The notes under the pieces: model-generated
The model's input: only the letters and a program-made list of their open reading frames with translations
The model's database searches: none
Told to the model about the DNA's origin: nothing
Program-made: the position numbers and the translations under genes
Shown: positions 33,846 to 42,813 of the stretch, in pieces
Layout: every line of letters begins with the position of its first letter
Numbering within the stretch: position 1 is the stretch's first letter
DNA from: Acidobacteriota bacterium
Lineage (GTDB): Bacteria; Acidobacteriota; Blastocatellia; UBA7656
Direction: 5' to 3'
DNA: 64,000 bases
Assembly: GCA_038040445.1 (NCBI GenBank)
Contig: JBBPIG010000005.1
Location: 135,690 to 199,689 of the forward strand

Positions 33846-34084
33846 CAATGCTCCGTAAGTGTGTTCTAAGTAGCTCCGGCCCGCATCTGCTCGATCAGGT
33901 TCGGCTGAACCCTTCAGGCCCTCGGAGAACTATTGGAATTGAAAGCAAGAATATATCATTTCGAACGGGACTTTTGCAGGCCGCAACTGACGTCCGGCGG
34001 AAAGGCGGCGATTGAACGGCTGGTGCTCGCCTGAACTTCCGCTAGACTGGGAATTTTCAGGACGTTTGGAAGATTCGTAGATTG

Positions 34085-34768
34085 ATGTGCAACAACGGAG
34101 GGAACCTGAAAGTGCTGTCGGTGAACGTTGGGCTGCCGCGCGATGTCATCTCGAAGGGCAAGCCGGTCACAACCGGGATCTTCAAAGAACCGGTCGAAGG
34201 CCGCGTCCGGCTTAGAACGTTGAACCTTGATGGCGACAGGCAGGCGGACCTGAAAGTTCACGGCGGCACGGACAAGGCCGTCTACGCCTATCCAGCCGAA
34301 CACTATGATTATTGGCGCCGGGAGCTGCCCGGCGTCGAGCTCCCGTGGGGAATGTTCGGCGAGAATTTCACCGTCGAAGGATTGCGCGAGAACGAGATCA
34401 ACATCGGCGACCAGTTTCGTATCGGCTCCGCTGAGCTGATGGTCACGCAGCCGCGGCTCCCTTGCTACAAGCTGGCGGTGAAGTTTGGGCGCGACGACAT
34501 CATCAAACGTTTCCTTGAAAGCGGCCGAACCGGCTTCTACTTCGCAGTGCTCAAAGAGGGCGAAGTCGGGGCGGGCGATTCGATCGAGATGATAGGCCGC
34601 GACGCGAATGATCTGACGGTTGCCGGCGTCACTCGACTCTACTTACAAGGCAAGGACGATCTGGAGGCGTTGGAGAAAGCATTAAGAGTTGAGGCGCTGC
34701 CGCCAAGTTGGAAAGCTCACTTCGAGCGCCAGCTTGAAAAGCTTCGTGCGACGCAGACGACGCGCTGA
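34085..34768 (+). CDS. MOSC-domain protein (YiiM-like)
   Basis: A 227-residue protein of the MOSC family, which binds molybdenum cofactor sulfur or transfers sulfur to hydroxylated substrates. HGGTDKAVYAYPAEHYDYWR and PWGMFGENFTVEGL are family hallmarks and the single conserved Cys sits in QPRLPCYKLA. YiiM-type members act on N-hydroxylated compounds. The ATG at 34085 has no ribosome site; a GGAGGGAA run within the first codons would instead fit a CTG or GTG start about seven codons later (before KVLSVNVG). The exact start is uncertain. Confidence 0.85.
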   Translation: MCNNGGNLKVLSVNVGLPRDVISKGKPVTTGIFKEPVEGRVRLRTLNLDGDRQADLKVHGGTDKAVYAYPAEHYDYWRRELPGVELPWGMFGENFTVEGLRENEINIGDQFRIGSAELMVTQPRLPCYKLAVKFGRDDIIKRFLESGRTGFYFAVLKEGEVGAGDSIEMIGRDANDLTVAGVTRLYLQGKDDLEALEKALRVEALPPSWKAHFERQLEKLRATQTTR

Positions 34769-34779
34769 AAACGAGCAAG

Positions 34780-34865
34780 AGCTCGTAGTACGGCCTTCAG
34801 GCGGAAGTTGGTAGATGAATCGAAAGTCTAAGTATGCTTCCGCCTGAAGGCGGTACTACGAACTC
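34780..34865. repeat. large inverted repeat, family A (second copy)
   Basis: Arms at 34780-34808 and 34837-34865 are reverse complements around a 28-base centre and share the CGGCCTTCAGGCGGAAG core with 6121-6221. It lies directly after the MOSC gene stop. Two copies at distant loci with near-identical arms and divergent centres argue for a dispersed element. Confidence 0.85.
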
Positions 34866-34886
34866 TTTTGATGGAAGCACCGAACC

Positions 34887-36092
34887 GTGAGACTGAAACC
34901 TAAGCACTCTGTTCTGTTGGTTGGCCTGGCATACCTGAGCTTCGTGAGCCTGGGCTTGCCCGATGGGATGAATGGAGTTGCGTGGCCGTCGATCCGGGCC
35001 GGCTTCAATCTTCCGCTCGATGCGCTGGGTGCGCTCTTAGTGATGTTCACCGCGGGCTACCTGGTGTCGAGCTTCAGCAGCGGCAGACTGCTCGCGCTCG
35101 TGAGTGTTGGCACGTTGTTGGCGCTGAGCTGTCTGGCAACGGCAGTGAGTCTGATCGGTTACGCGTTAGCTCCGGCGTGGTGGGTCATGGTCGCATTGGG
35201 GAGCCTTGCCGGGTTAGGCGCGGGCGCGATCGATGCAGGACTGAACACTTTCGCAGCGACCGAGTTCAACGCGAGAATGGTGAACTGGCTTCACGCGTGT
35301 TACGGAATCGGCGCAGCGACCGGTCCGGCAATTATGACCGCTGTGCTTGCGGCGCATCATCCGTGGCAAAGCGGCTACCTGATAGTCGGCGGCTGGCAGT
35401 TGGTGCTGGCGGGTGCTTTCGGACTGACGCTCAGATCCTGGCCGAAAGCTTCCGCTACCGGGCAGTCCCATTCAGAAGCGATTGCACGAGCCTCAAACCT
35501 CAGCACGCTCAAGCTGCCGGTTGTGCGGCTGAGCATCGCGGTCTTCTTTGTCTACACCGGCATCGAAGCCGCCGCAGGCACCTGGGCATACAGTCTATTC
35601 ACGGAGTCGCGTGCCGTTCCAATGATGACAGCAGGCATGTGGATAAGCGTCTATTGGGGCGCGTTGACCGCTGGCCGTTTGCTATCAGGCCTTGTCGTAG
35701 GATTTGTTCCAGTGCATCATCTGCTGCGAGTCTGCTTTGTCAGCATCGCGCTGGGGGCAACGTTGATCTGGCTGGGCGGCGCAGGCTTGCTGAGCTTCGC
35801 CGGCCTTGCTTTGATGGGCCTGGCCTCGGCGCCCGTGTTTCCGTCGATGATCTCTGCGACTCCGATGCGACTTGGAGAGGCGCACACGGCGAACGGTGTG
35901 GGCTTTCAGATTGCGGCCGCCGTTCTCGGCCAATCGCTGCTGCCGAGCCTTGTTGGCCTGCTGGCCGGCAAGCTCGGCTTAGAGGTAATTGCCCCGGCTT
36001 TGCTCGGCTCTGCTTGTTTGCTGCTTGTGCTTTTTGAGGCGTTGACGGCGGCGAGTCCGGCGGCCGGTCGAGAAGCGCCCTCGATGACGTAA
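34887..36092 (+). CDS. MFS transporter
   Basis: A 401-residue membrane protein with twelve predicted helices and no soluble domain. It starts at a GTG (34887), the only plausible start, because the following helix is already VLLVGLAYLSFVSLGLPDGM. The sequence GLGAGAIDAGLNTFAATEF and WLHACYGIGAATGP in the N-terminal half resembles the FucP/YbjJ-like branch of the major facilitator superfamily (sugar or drug transport). No transport partner is adjacent. Substrate unknown. Confidence 0.85.
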   Translation: MRLKPKHSVLLVGLAYLSFVSLGLPDGMNGVAWPSIRAGFNLPLDALGALLVMFTAGYLVSSFSSGRLLALVSVGTLLALSCLATAVSLIGYALAPAWWVMVALGSLAGLGAGAIDAGLNTFAATEFNARMVNWLHACYGIGAATGPAIMTAVLAAHHPWQSGYLIVGGWQLVLAGAFGLTLRSWPKASATGQSHSEAIARASNLSTLKLPVVRLSIAVFFVYTGIEAAAGTWAYSLFTESRAVPMMTAGMWISVYWGALTAGRLLSGLVVGFVPVHHLLRVCFVSIALGATLIWLGGAGLLSFAGLALMGLASAPVFPSMISATPMRLGEAHTANGVGFQIAAAVLGQSLLPSLVGLLAGKLGLEVIAPALLGSACLLLVLFEALTAASPAAGREAPSMT

Positions 36093-36133
36093 AGGCGGGA
36101 TGCGATTAATATGTCCGCGACCGATGAGGAGAA

Positions 36134-36538
36134 ATGACTAAAGTACATATCAACCCAAGCACCCTCTTCCCAAGCGTTCAACACGGCTTCTCTCAGATCG
36201 TGACCGCTCAGGGCGGCAAGACGGTTTATATCTCCGGTCAAACTGCCTGGGACGCCGAGAAGCGAATCGTCGGCGGGATGAACTTGCGCGAGCAAACCCG
36301 GCAAGCGTTGCGTAACATTCGAATCGCTGGCGAGACGGCTGGGGGAACGCTGGCGGATGTCGTGTCGGTGCGAATCTACATCGTCAACTACAAGCCCGAG
36401 GATGCCGGCCCGGTTGGCGAAGTCTTCAGAGAGTTCTTCCCAGGTGATGATCCCCCGGCGAGCACGTTGATCGGGGTTTCGTCTCTGGCGGTCGAGGATT
36501 TCCTGATCGAGATCGAGGCGATAGCGGTTATTGAGTGA
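36134..36538 (+). CDS. RidA-family enamine/imine deaminase
   Basis: A 134-residue protein of the RidA/YjgF family, which hydrolyses reactive enamines such as 2-aminoacrylate made by PLP enzymes. GKTVYISGQTAWDAEKRIVG and GGTLADVVSVRIYIVNY are typical and ASTLIGVSSLAVEDFLIEIE ends the conserved core; an Arg in the motif RIYI lies at the usual place. AGGAG precedes the ATG. Fits with several PLP enzymes in this window but not co-located with them. Confidence 0.88.
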   Translation: MTKVHINPSTLFPSVQHGFSQIVTAQGGKTVYISGQTAWDAEKRIVGGMNLREQTRQALRNIRIAGETAGGTLADVVSVRIYIVNYKPEDAGPVGEVFREFFPGDDPPASTLIGVSSLAVEDFLIEIEAIAVIE

Positions 36539-36548
36539 GAATCATCTG

Positions 36549-36764
36549 ATGACTTTCGCAATCTGCCTGGACAATGAGGACTATGAAGCATCGTTGGAGC
36601 TTCGCAAGATCTATAAGGTCGTTCCTCCGGAAGCCAGCGATCCCAAGGGATACATCCGCATCGTCGATGAATCCGGCGAAGACTACCTCTACAGCACCAA
36701 TGGCTTTGAGATAATCGAGCTGCCTCCACGAATCGAGCGCAAGCTTGTGGCTGCTCTGAGATGA
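36549..36764 (+). CDS. small conserved protein of unknown function
   Basis: A 71-residue soluble protein (MTFAICLDNEDYEASLELRK). A similar small protein is known from several cyanobacterial and acidobacterial genomes, with the pattern LDNEDYEASLE...KIYKVVP and DESGEDYLY. The ATG at 36549 is chosen to match that pattern; it lies 10 bases after the RidA stop, so the two may be co-transcribed. No catalytic motif seen. Confidence 0.7.
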   Translation: MTFAICLDNEDYEASLELRKIYKVVPPEASDPKGYIRIVDESGEDYLYSTNGFEIIELPPRIERKLVAALR

Positions 36765-36836
36765 TGCGGCCCCAAGTGCGCAGAAAGAAGCTTGAAGCGT
36801 AGGGTTGAGCTTACTACGAGGCTGATCCGGCAATGT

Positions 36837-37421
36837 TCATTCGAACTCGACAGCCGCGTAGATTTCGCTCAGGGTCAGCACGCACTCGATTGACTTCAAT
36901 ACGATTGAAGCATTCAGGTCGCCGTAGTCCGAGCGAACCCACCTCTCGCCTTGACGAGCGAAATGCGTGGCGTGAGGCGCGTCCTGAGCCAGCATCAGAT
37001 AGTCCGTCAGTGAAGGGAGCGCCTGATAGGCGGCCCGCTTTTCGTTACGGTCACGCCGTTCTGTACCTAGAGAGAGCACTTCGACAACAAGGGTTGGATT
37101 GATCAAAGTGTCAATCCCATCGACATTTTCAAACTCAGCTTCCCCGCATACCACGCTGGTATCCGGGTAGCGGTAAGGCGGCAGACTCGGCGTCCTCACT
37201 GGTATTTCGCTGTTAAAGACCTTACAGCCGCGGCCGGCCATCTGCCGTCTGAGGCCGAAGTAGATATTGCCGGTAAGCATGCCGTGCTCTTTACTGCCTC
37301 CGCTCATGGAGACGATCTCGCCGTCCCAGTACTCGTAGCGGCCGTCTCCCGTTCGTTCGAGAGCGAAGTATTCCTCGAGTGTGTAGTAGTGGCGTGGCGA
37401 GTCTTTGGGGTCTGCGGCCAT
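36837..37421 (-). CDS. Uma2-family (DUF820) restriction-endonuclease-fold protein
   Basis: A 194-residue paralogue of the gene at 7647. YYTLEEYFALERTGDGRYEY, EIVSMSGGSKEHGM, YRYPDTSVVCGEAEFE and TLVVEVLSLGTERRDRNEKR keep the family order, with the usual Asp, Glu and Lys residues. It is complete and convergent with the preceding small gene. Role unknown. Confidence 0.88.
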   Translation of the reverse strand: MAADPKDSPRHYYTLEEYFALERTGDGRYEYWDGEIVSMSGGSKEHGMLTGNIYFGLRRQMAGRGCKVFNSEIPVRTPSLPPYRYPDTSVVCGEAEFENVDGIDTLINPTLVVEVLSLGTERRDRNEKRAAYQALPSLTDYLMLAQDAPHATHFARQGERWVRSDYGDLNASIVLKSIECVLTLSEIYAAVEFE

Positions 37422-37522
37422 TCTCTCTGCTTACTCCGAGTTGAGATGCGCCAAAAAGTATAGCACTGAAACCAAGGATATATGCGAAAGGAGATCTCGT
37501 CAGCAGAACTGTCGTTCAACGC

Positions 37523-37652
37523 TCAGCGTTGGGCATCGAAGAGTCCCGGTTTTGTTTGTCAGCAGTTGGTGTAGAGCAGGAATCGACTTTGGCGGCTTGG
37601 CGAGCGCGGCACAGAACTCCCGCCATTGTTTCTTCGACAATTTGAACAGCAT
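37523..37652 (-). pseudogene. remnant of a DUF1778 (TacA-like) antitoxin
   Basis: The frame LSKKQWREFCAALAKPPKSI followed by PALHQLL matches the C-terminal helix of DUF1778 antitoxins. It then needs a frame change after LLT: the next frame reads KPGLFDAQR and stops at 37525-37523, a normal end for the family. A 4-base insertion near 37545 explains the shift. The DNA-binding N-terminal half and the GNAT toxin gene are absent. A nonfunctional scar. Confidence 0.5.
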
Positions 37653-37882
37653 CGGCGATTGCCTTCTCGCCCCAGTGGACCGCGACATAGTCGACTCCTT
37701 CATTGCCAAGGCAGATCATACCACGGCCGTGTTCGGCTAGTAGATGGAAAAGATGATGGCGTCCATAGGCCCGTTTGCTCAATTAGCTGATGTGTTCAGT
37801 CTGGTATAATCACGGCTTGATCCGGCAGGCCATTTGAACGAGCCGGACCCTATGGATTAACCGCCAAACCCGAGGCTAAACA

Positions 37883-39886
37883 ATGAAGAAGGTTCTAACG
37901 TTGTCCGTCTCACTACTGCTAGCCAGTCTCTTTTGGCCCAGCCTGTCGGCTTCACACGCCGCTATTCAGGAGGGGAGATCCAAGATGCCCGAGTACGAAG
38001 GTAAGGTGAACGCTCCCGAGTTCCCCGAAGGCATGGAATGGCTCAACACCGAGCGGCCACTGTCGATACGCCAGTTGAAAGGCAAGGTCGTGCTCCTCGA
38101 TTTCTGGACCTACTGCTGCATCAACTGCATGCACATCATTCCCGACCTCAAGAAACTCGAGCACAAATATCCGAACGAGCTTGTGGTCATCGGTGTGCAC
38201 TCAGCCAAGTTCACCGCCGAAAAGGGCACCGAGAATATTCGTCAAGCGATCCTTCGATACGAGATCGAACACCCGGTTGTCAACGACCACGAGATGCAGA
38301 TCTGGCAGGAATATACAGCCAACAGTTGGCCTACGCTGTTTCTGATCGATCCCGCGGGCAAAGTTGTCGCCTACATGAGCGGCGAAGGTGTTTACGCCCA
38401 ACTCGACGGGATCATCGCGAAAGTCATCGAAACGTTCGACGCCAAAAAGCTGATCGACCGGCGCCCGCTCAACCTGAAGCTTGAACGCCAGCGCACGCCC
38501 ACCTCGGTGCTGGCGTTCCCCGGAAAGGTGCTCGCCGACGAAAAGTCCAGGCAGTTGTTCATTGCAGATTCAAATCACAACCGCATAGTCGTCGTTTCGC
38601 TCGAAGACTCGGCGGTCAAAGAAGTGATCGGCCGCGGGGAGATCGGCCTGGCCGACGGCAGCTTCGAAACGGCGACGTTCAATCATCCGCAGGGCATGGC
38701 GTTGGACGGCAGCATTCTTTACGTAGCCGACACGGGGAACCACGCAATTCGCGCGGTCGATCTTGGCAAGCGTTCGGTGACAACCATCGCGGGAACCGGC
38801 GAGCAATTGCAACGCCGCATCACGTTTGGCGGCCAGGGTAAGAACACTGCTCTCAGCTCGCCCTGGGACCTTACGATTCAAAACGGCATTCTGTACATCG
38901 CGATGGCCGGCCCGCATCAGTTGTGGCAAATGAATCCGAAGACCGGAGGCATCGCACCTTACGCCGGCTCGGGCCGCGAAGCACGAATCGACGGGCCACT
39001 CGCCGAAGCTGCGCTGGCCCAGCCTTCGGGCATCACCAGCGATGGCAAGAAGCTGTACTTTGCGGATAGCGAGGTCAGTTCGATCCGTTCCGCGGATCTC
39101 GATCCAAACGGCCGGGTCGAGACCATCGTCGGCGAAGACCTGTTCGAGTTCGGCGATCGCGACGGCAAAGGCCCGGCGGTTCGATTGCAGCACCCGCTCG
39201 GAGTCGTTTACCACGAGGGCTTGTTGTACGTCGCCGACACTTACAACAACAAGATCAAGCGCATTTCTCCGGCCGAGCGCACCTCGGAGACTTTTGCCGG
39301 CACTGGTGAAGACGGAATGCGTGACGGCGATCGTGCAACGCTCAACGAGCCGGCCGGTGTCAGCGTTGCGCTGGGCAAGCTCTACGTCGCAGACACGAAC
39401 AATCACCTGATCCGATTTGTTGATCTCAAGACAAAACGCGTCGAGACGCTTCAGATCAAAGGCCTGGAAAAGCTGCGGCCACGTAAGTCGAAACAGTTCG
39501 CAGGCGAGACCATCGAGCTTGCGGCGCAAACGATCGAGCCCGGCGACGCGACGCTTGCGGTTCAACTGGAACTTCCGGCCGGCTACAAGCTAAACGCCCA
39601 GGCGCCAACGGCGCTGACGATCGCGGCCGCGCAGAACAAAGTTGTGAGCCTTGCGAGCGGCGCGGAGCAGACCTTTAGCAATCCGGCGTTCCCGATCAAC
39701 ATTCCAATCAAGGTCAGCGAAGGCGAAGCAACTGTCCAGGCTGACTTCGTAGTGTATTACTGCGAAGCCGTAAGAGAGAGTCTTTGCTTCTTTAAAGAAG
39801 CGCGACTGAGTCTTCGCGTGAAGGTCACTAAGGGGTCGGGCAATCACAACCTGACGGCAACATATAAACTGCGCATCACGGGCTAG
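37883..39886 (+). CDS. thioredoxin-fold plus NHL-repeat protein (NHLRC2-like)
   Basis: A 667-residue protein. Residues 1-25 are a signal peptide. Residues about 45-180 form a thioredoxin-like domain with the redox site WTYCCINCMHIIPDL. Residues about 210-520 are NHL/YWTD-like propeller blades (PQGMALDGSILYVADTGNHA, AQPSGITSDGKKLYFADS and similar). A C-terminal all-beta domain (GDATLAVQLELPAGYKLN) ends it. The fusion is the NHLRC2 architecture. A periplasmic thiol-redox role is likely; substrates unknown. Single gene. Confidence 0.85.
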   Translation: MKKVLTLSVSLLLASLFWPSLSASHAAIQEGRSKMPEYEGKVNAPEFPEGMEWLNTERPLSIRQLKGKVVLLDFWTYCCINCMHIIPDLKKLEHKYPNELVVIGVHSAKFTAEKGTENIRQAILRYEIEHPVVNDHEMQIWQEYTANSWPTLFLIDPAGKVVAYMSGEGVYAQLDGIIAKVIETFDAKKLIDRRPLNLKLERQRTPTSVLAFPGKVLADEKSRQLFIADSNHNRIVVVSLEDSAVKEVIGRGEIGLADGSFETATFNHPQGMALDGSILYVADTGNHAIRAVDLGKRSVTTIAGTGEQLQRRITFGGQGKNTALSSPWDLTIQNGILYIAMAGPHQLWQMNPKTGGIAPYAGSGREARIDGPLAEAALAQPSGITSDGKKLYFADSEVSSIRSADLDPNGRVETIVGEDLFEFGDRDGKGPAVRLQHPLGVVYHEGLLYVADTYNNKIKRISPAERTSETFAGTGEDGMRDGDRATLNEPAGVSVALGKLYVADTNNHLIRFVDLKTKRVETLQIKGLEKLRPRKSKQFAGETIELAAQTIEPGDATLAVQLELPAGYKLNAQAPTALTIAAAQNKVVSLASGAEQTFSNPAFPINIPIKVSEGEATVQADFVVYYCEAVRESLCFFKEARLSLRVKVTKGSGNHNLTATYKLRITG

Positions 39887-39947
39887 CACCACATCACACT
39901 CCACCGATCCTTGTCACCACTCGTTGCTCGCCTGTAACCTGTTCCCG

Positions 39948-40592
39948 ATGCCAGCGTGCCCACGGTGCAATAAGAGACCGGCTAAGCGGTTCTGTCCCGC
40001 GCTCAGGACAAAGATCTGTGCCGTCTGCTGCGCGCGCGAGCGGATGATTGAGCTTGCTTGCCCCGAGTCTTGTCCATACCTGGTCGACGCCCGCACGACC
40101 GCGAGCAACCGGCAAAGCGCGTTGCCACCGAAAGAAACTACCGCACTGGGCGCCCCCGATCTCAGGCTTAATGAGCGCGGGATGATATCTCTCAACGCGA
40201 TTGAGCGGGCGATAGTCAACGTCCAGCGCGGTATCGGGACGTCCGCCTTACGAGATCTCGACGACACTGAAATTCTTTCCGCCGTCGAAAACACCATCAA
40301 GAACCTGGAGACCGAAGAGAGCGGATTGATCTACGAACATCGTGCGGCCCCGAGAATTGATCAACTGAGCCGTCGAATCCGCGAGGGTCTCGACGATATC
40401 GGCAGGGATCTGCCGGCAGACGCGCGCCCGCGGCGGAGCGAGATACTCAAGGCGCTGACCTTTACGCGCGAGGCGGTGAAAGTCCACACCCTGCGCGCCG
40501 CCGGGGACCCCGAGGCTTCGCGTGCTTTTATCCGCTATGTCACGCTGTTCTATCCCTGGCCGGAAGAGGCAACCGCGCCGCTTATCATCTGA
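39948..40592 (+). CDS. zinc-ribbon-containing protein of unknown function
   Basis: A 214-residue protein with an N-terminal Cys-rich zinc-binding region: CPRCNKRPAKRFCPALRTKI followed by CAVCCARERM and CPESCPYL, eleven cysteines before residue 50. The remainder is helical with SLNAIERAIVNVQRG and a coiled-coil-prone tail. The ATG at 39948 places the zinc region at the start. The family is not recognised. It is 10 bases upstream of a membrane glycosyltransferase and probably co-transcribed with it. Confidence 0.7.
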   Translation: MPACPRCNKRPAKRFCPALRTKICAVCCARERMIELACPESCPYLVDARTTASNRQSALPPKETTALGAPDLRLNERGMISLNAIERAIVNVQRGIGTSALRDLDDTEILSAVENTIKNLETEESGLIYEHRAAPRIDQLSRRIREGLDDIGRDLPADARPRRSEILKALTFTREAVKVHTLRAAGDPEASRAFIRYVTLFYPWPEEATAPLII

Positions 40593-40602
40593 CGACTTTT
40601 AG

Positions 40603-42690
40603 ATGAGTCGTCGCGCCGGCTTAGTCCCCGTCATTGTCGCGAGCAGCTCCTCGGAGCCAAACAATGACAGGCTCAATTCGATGCAGGAGAAACAAGGATC
40701 ATCTTTGTACCATCGCTCACTGGCGTGGCTATCGCGGCGGGTCGCGAGCCCGAATCCTCGGCCGCGCCGCAAGCGGATAATCATCGCCGGCGCGGTCATC
40801 TTTTTAGCCGCGTTTGGTGTCAGACTCATTCACTGGCAGGACTATCAACTCAGGATCGGCGCGGACCAGGGGAGCCTCGTTAGCCGCTATAAGCAGCAAG
40901 CGCAACGGATGCTCGACGGGGACGGTATCCTGTATCCAACCGGTTATAAGCAGCACAGCAGCATCCAGTTGCTTGTGCACCCGCCGGGTTATTCGATCTT
41001 CATCGCCATGCTCTTCGGCTTGTTCGGCCAATCAGACGACAATCTCGTGCGCGCGCAGATCATCTGCGATTCATTGGCGGCGGTTCTGGTCTTTTTGATT
41101 TCCGCGCAAGTCATGGCGCTCGCGGCATCCGTGATCGCCGGCTTGCTTGTCGCTTTCTCGCCTCATCTCGCTCATCATTCGCTTATGCTTCTGCCCGAGT
41201 CGCTCGCAGTGCTGCCGATACTAATAGCAGTCCTCCTGTTAATCCGAGCGGGAAAACAACCTCGACTCGTGCCGATCCTCACAGCGGGCGCGATGATAGG
41301 CGTGTCGTGTTGGTTGAGATCGAACACTCTGCTGTTGGCGCCGTTTCTCGCGCTTGCGATTCTGCTGCTGCTCGAACGCAGCCGGCGAATGAAATACGCG
41401 ATGGCGTTCGTGTTTGCGACGATAGTAGTCATCTCGCCGATTACTATTCGCAACTGGGTTGTGTTCGGTCACTTCATTCCGCTCTCACTCGGATCGGGCG
41501 TGACGATGATTGAAGGCATCGCCGATTACGACAAAGAGAATCGGTTTGGGATGCCTGTAACCGATGGCGAAGCGAAACGGAAGGACGTCGAATGGCACAA
41601 CCGGCCCGACTACGCGGTGGGATTGTGGCGGCCTGATGGAATCGAGCGAGACCGCTACCGCTTCGCGCGCGGGCTCGATGTGATACGCAAGGACCCGGTG
41701 TGGTTTGCGGGAGTGATGATTCGCCGCGCGGCGGCGATGTTGAGATACAACGATTCGCTCTCACTCGGCTGGCCCGCAGATACTGCGATCGCGCCCATTG
41801 TCTCAGCCGAGCCTTCGTTCGGTCATCAGCTTGTGATCGGCGGCGAACCAGTGTGGTCAAGCTCTGCTCCGGAGTTGCTCGCCAAGGGCCGAGTCTTGTC
41901 GCCGCGGACCGAGTGCGCGCTTGCCGAAGATCGAGAGACGCTCACGGTGGCGGGCAACGACTCCGGCTTTGACGATCAGTTCTCTTCCGCGCCGATTGCC
42001 GTCCAGAAGAACACCGATTACGTGCTGAAGATTCCGCTAAAGTTGATGCAGGGGCGCATGGCGGCAAAAGTTACCAGCGCGGACCGGCGCATCGCTCTCG
42101 CTTCGCTCATCCTGCTACCGCCAGAAGCGGAGCCTCGAAGCAAAACAAAAGTAGAGGCCAAGGATGTGGACGGCGATAACGATAGTGAGTCGGCGATGGA
42201 AGAACGCTCCTCGCCGGCCATCGCCGACAATCAACGCCTATTGATGCCTTTTGCGACCGGAAGCCGCAGCGAAGTACTGTTGGTCTTAAGCAACAATGGG
42301 CCGTCCTCGGCGAGGCCCACGTGCGCGCTGGGTGCAGCGGAGCTTCTTGAGCTCGGGCAGACGCCGCACCGGTGGTCACGCTTTGTTCGGCCGGCGGTTC
42401 GCCTCATCGAGAGAAGTGTGTATAGGACTTCTCGCATGCTTCCGCTCATCGGGATCGGAATCATCTTGCTGGCGGCGGCTCGGCGGTGGCGGGTGCTCCT
42501 TGTCTTACTGGTTGTCCCGGCCTATTACTTGTCGGTGCAGTCCGCGTTGCACACGGAGTATCGATACATCCTGGCGATCCACTATTTTCTTTCGGTGATG
42601 GCTGCGGTGACGCTCAGTTGCTTTGGCGCGGCGATCGCCGGAGCAGTAGGATTGACAGCGAGGAGCTTCATCGTTAGGAATGCTCCCTAA
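40603..42690 (+). CDS. GT-C membrane glycosyltransferase with large lumenal insert
   Basis: A 695-residue integral membrane protein of the dolichyl-phosphate-mannose-like GT-C group. The first extracytoplasmic loop carries IGADQGSLVSRYKQQAQRML (with Asp) and HPPGYSIFIAMLFGLFG, the family signature; about ten helices follow. Between residues 295 and 595 lies a soluble region with a beta-rich part (VQKNTDYVLKIPLKLMQGRM). It returns to membrane helices at the end. Likely adds a sugar from a polyprenyl carrier to a cell-surface glycan or protein. Start at 40603 or at the internal ATG 40681; no good ribosome site at either. Confidence 0.8.
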   Translation: MSRRAGLVPVIVASSSSEPNNDRLNSMQEKQGSSLYHRSLAWLSRRVASPNPRPRRKRIIIAGAVIFLAAFGVRLIHWQDYQLRIGADQGSLVSRYKQQAQRMLDGDGILYPTGYKQHSSIQLLVHPPGYSIFIAMLFGLFGQSDDNLVRAQIICDSLAAVLVFLISAQVMALAASVIAGLLVAFSPHLAHHSLMLLPESLAVLPILIAVLLLIRAGKQPRLVPILTAGAMIGVSCWLRSNTLLLAPFLALAILLLLERSRRMKYAMAFVFATIVVISPITIRNWVVFGHFIPLSLGSGVTMIEGIADYDKENRFGMPVTDGEAKRKDVEWHNRPDYAVGLWRPDGIERDRYRFARGLDVIRKDPVWFAGVMIRRAAAMLRYNDSLSLGWPADTAIAPIVSAEPSFGHQLVIGGEPVWSSSAPELLAKGRVLSPRTECALAEDRETLTVAGNDSGFDDQFSSAPIAVQKNTDYVLKIPLKLMQGRMAAKVTSADRRIALASLILLPPEAEPRSKTKVEAKDVDGDNDSESAMEERSSPAIADNQRLLMPFATGSRSEVLLVLSNNGPSSARPTCALGAAELLELGQTPHRWSRFVRPAVRLIERSVYRTSRMLPLIGIGIILLAAARRWRVLLVLLVVPAYYLSVQSALHTEYRYILAIHYFLSVMAAVTLSCFGAAIAGAVGLTARSFIVRNAP

Positions 42691-42813
42691 GATTCGGCCC
42701 ATGCGCTTGCACCAACGAAAATGCAGACTACCCGCTTGATCAACCGGCGGTCCTCCGCGGCAGGGTGAGAGTTGCCAGGTATATGGCGAACAGCGCGGAG
42801 GCAGTCGCAGCTT

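Noticed and set aside
33850..33960. Possible small structured RNA (SRP-like) between pntAA and MOSC genes
   Set aside because: The conserved SRP GGAAGGAAGCAG tetraloop region is absent; only weak short pairings exist.
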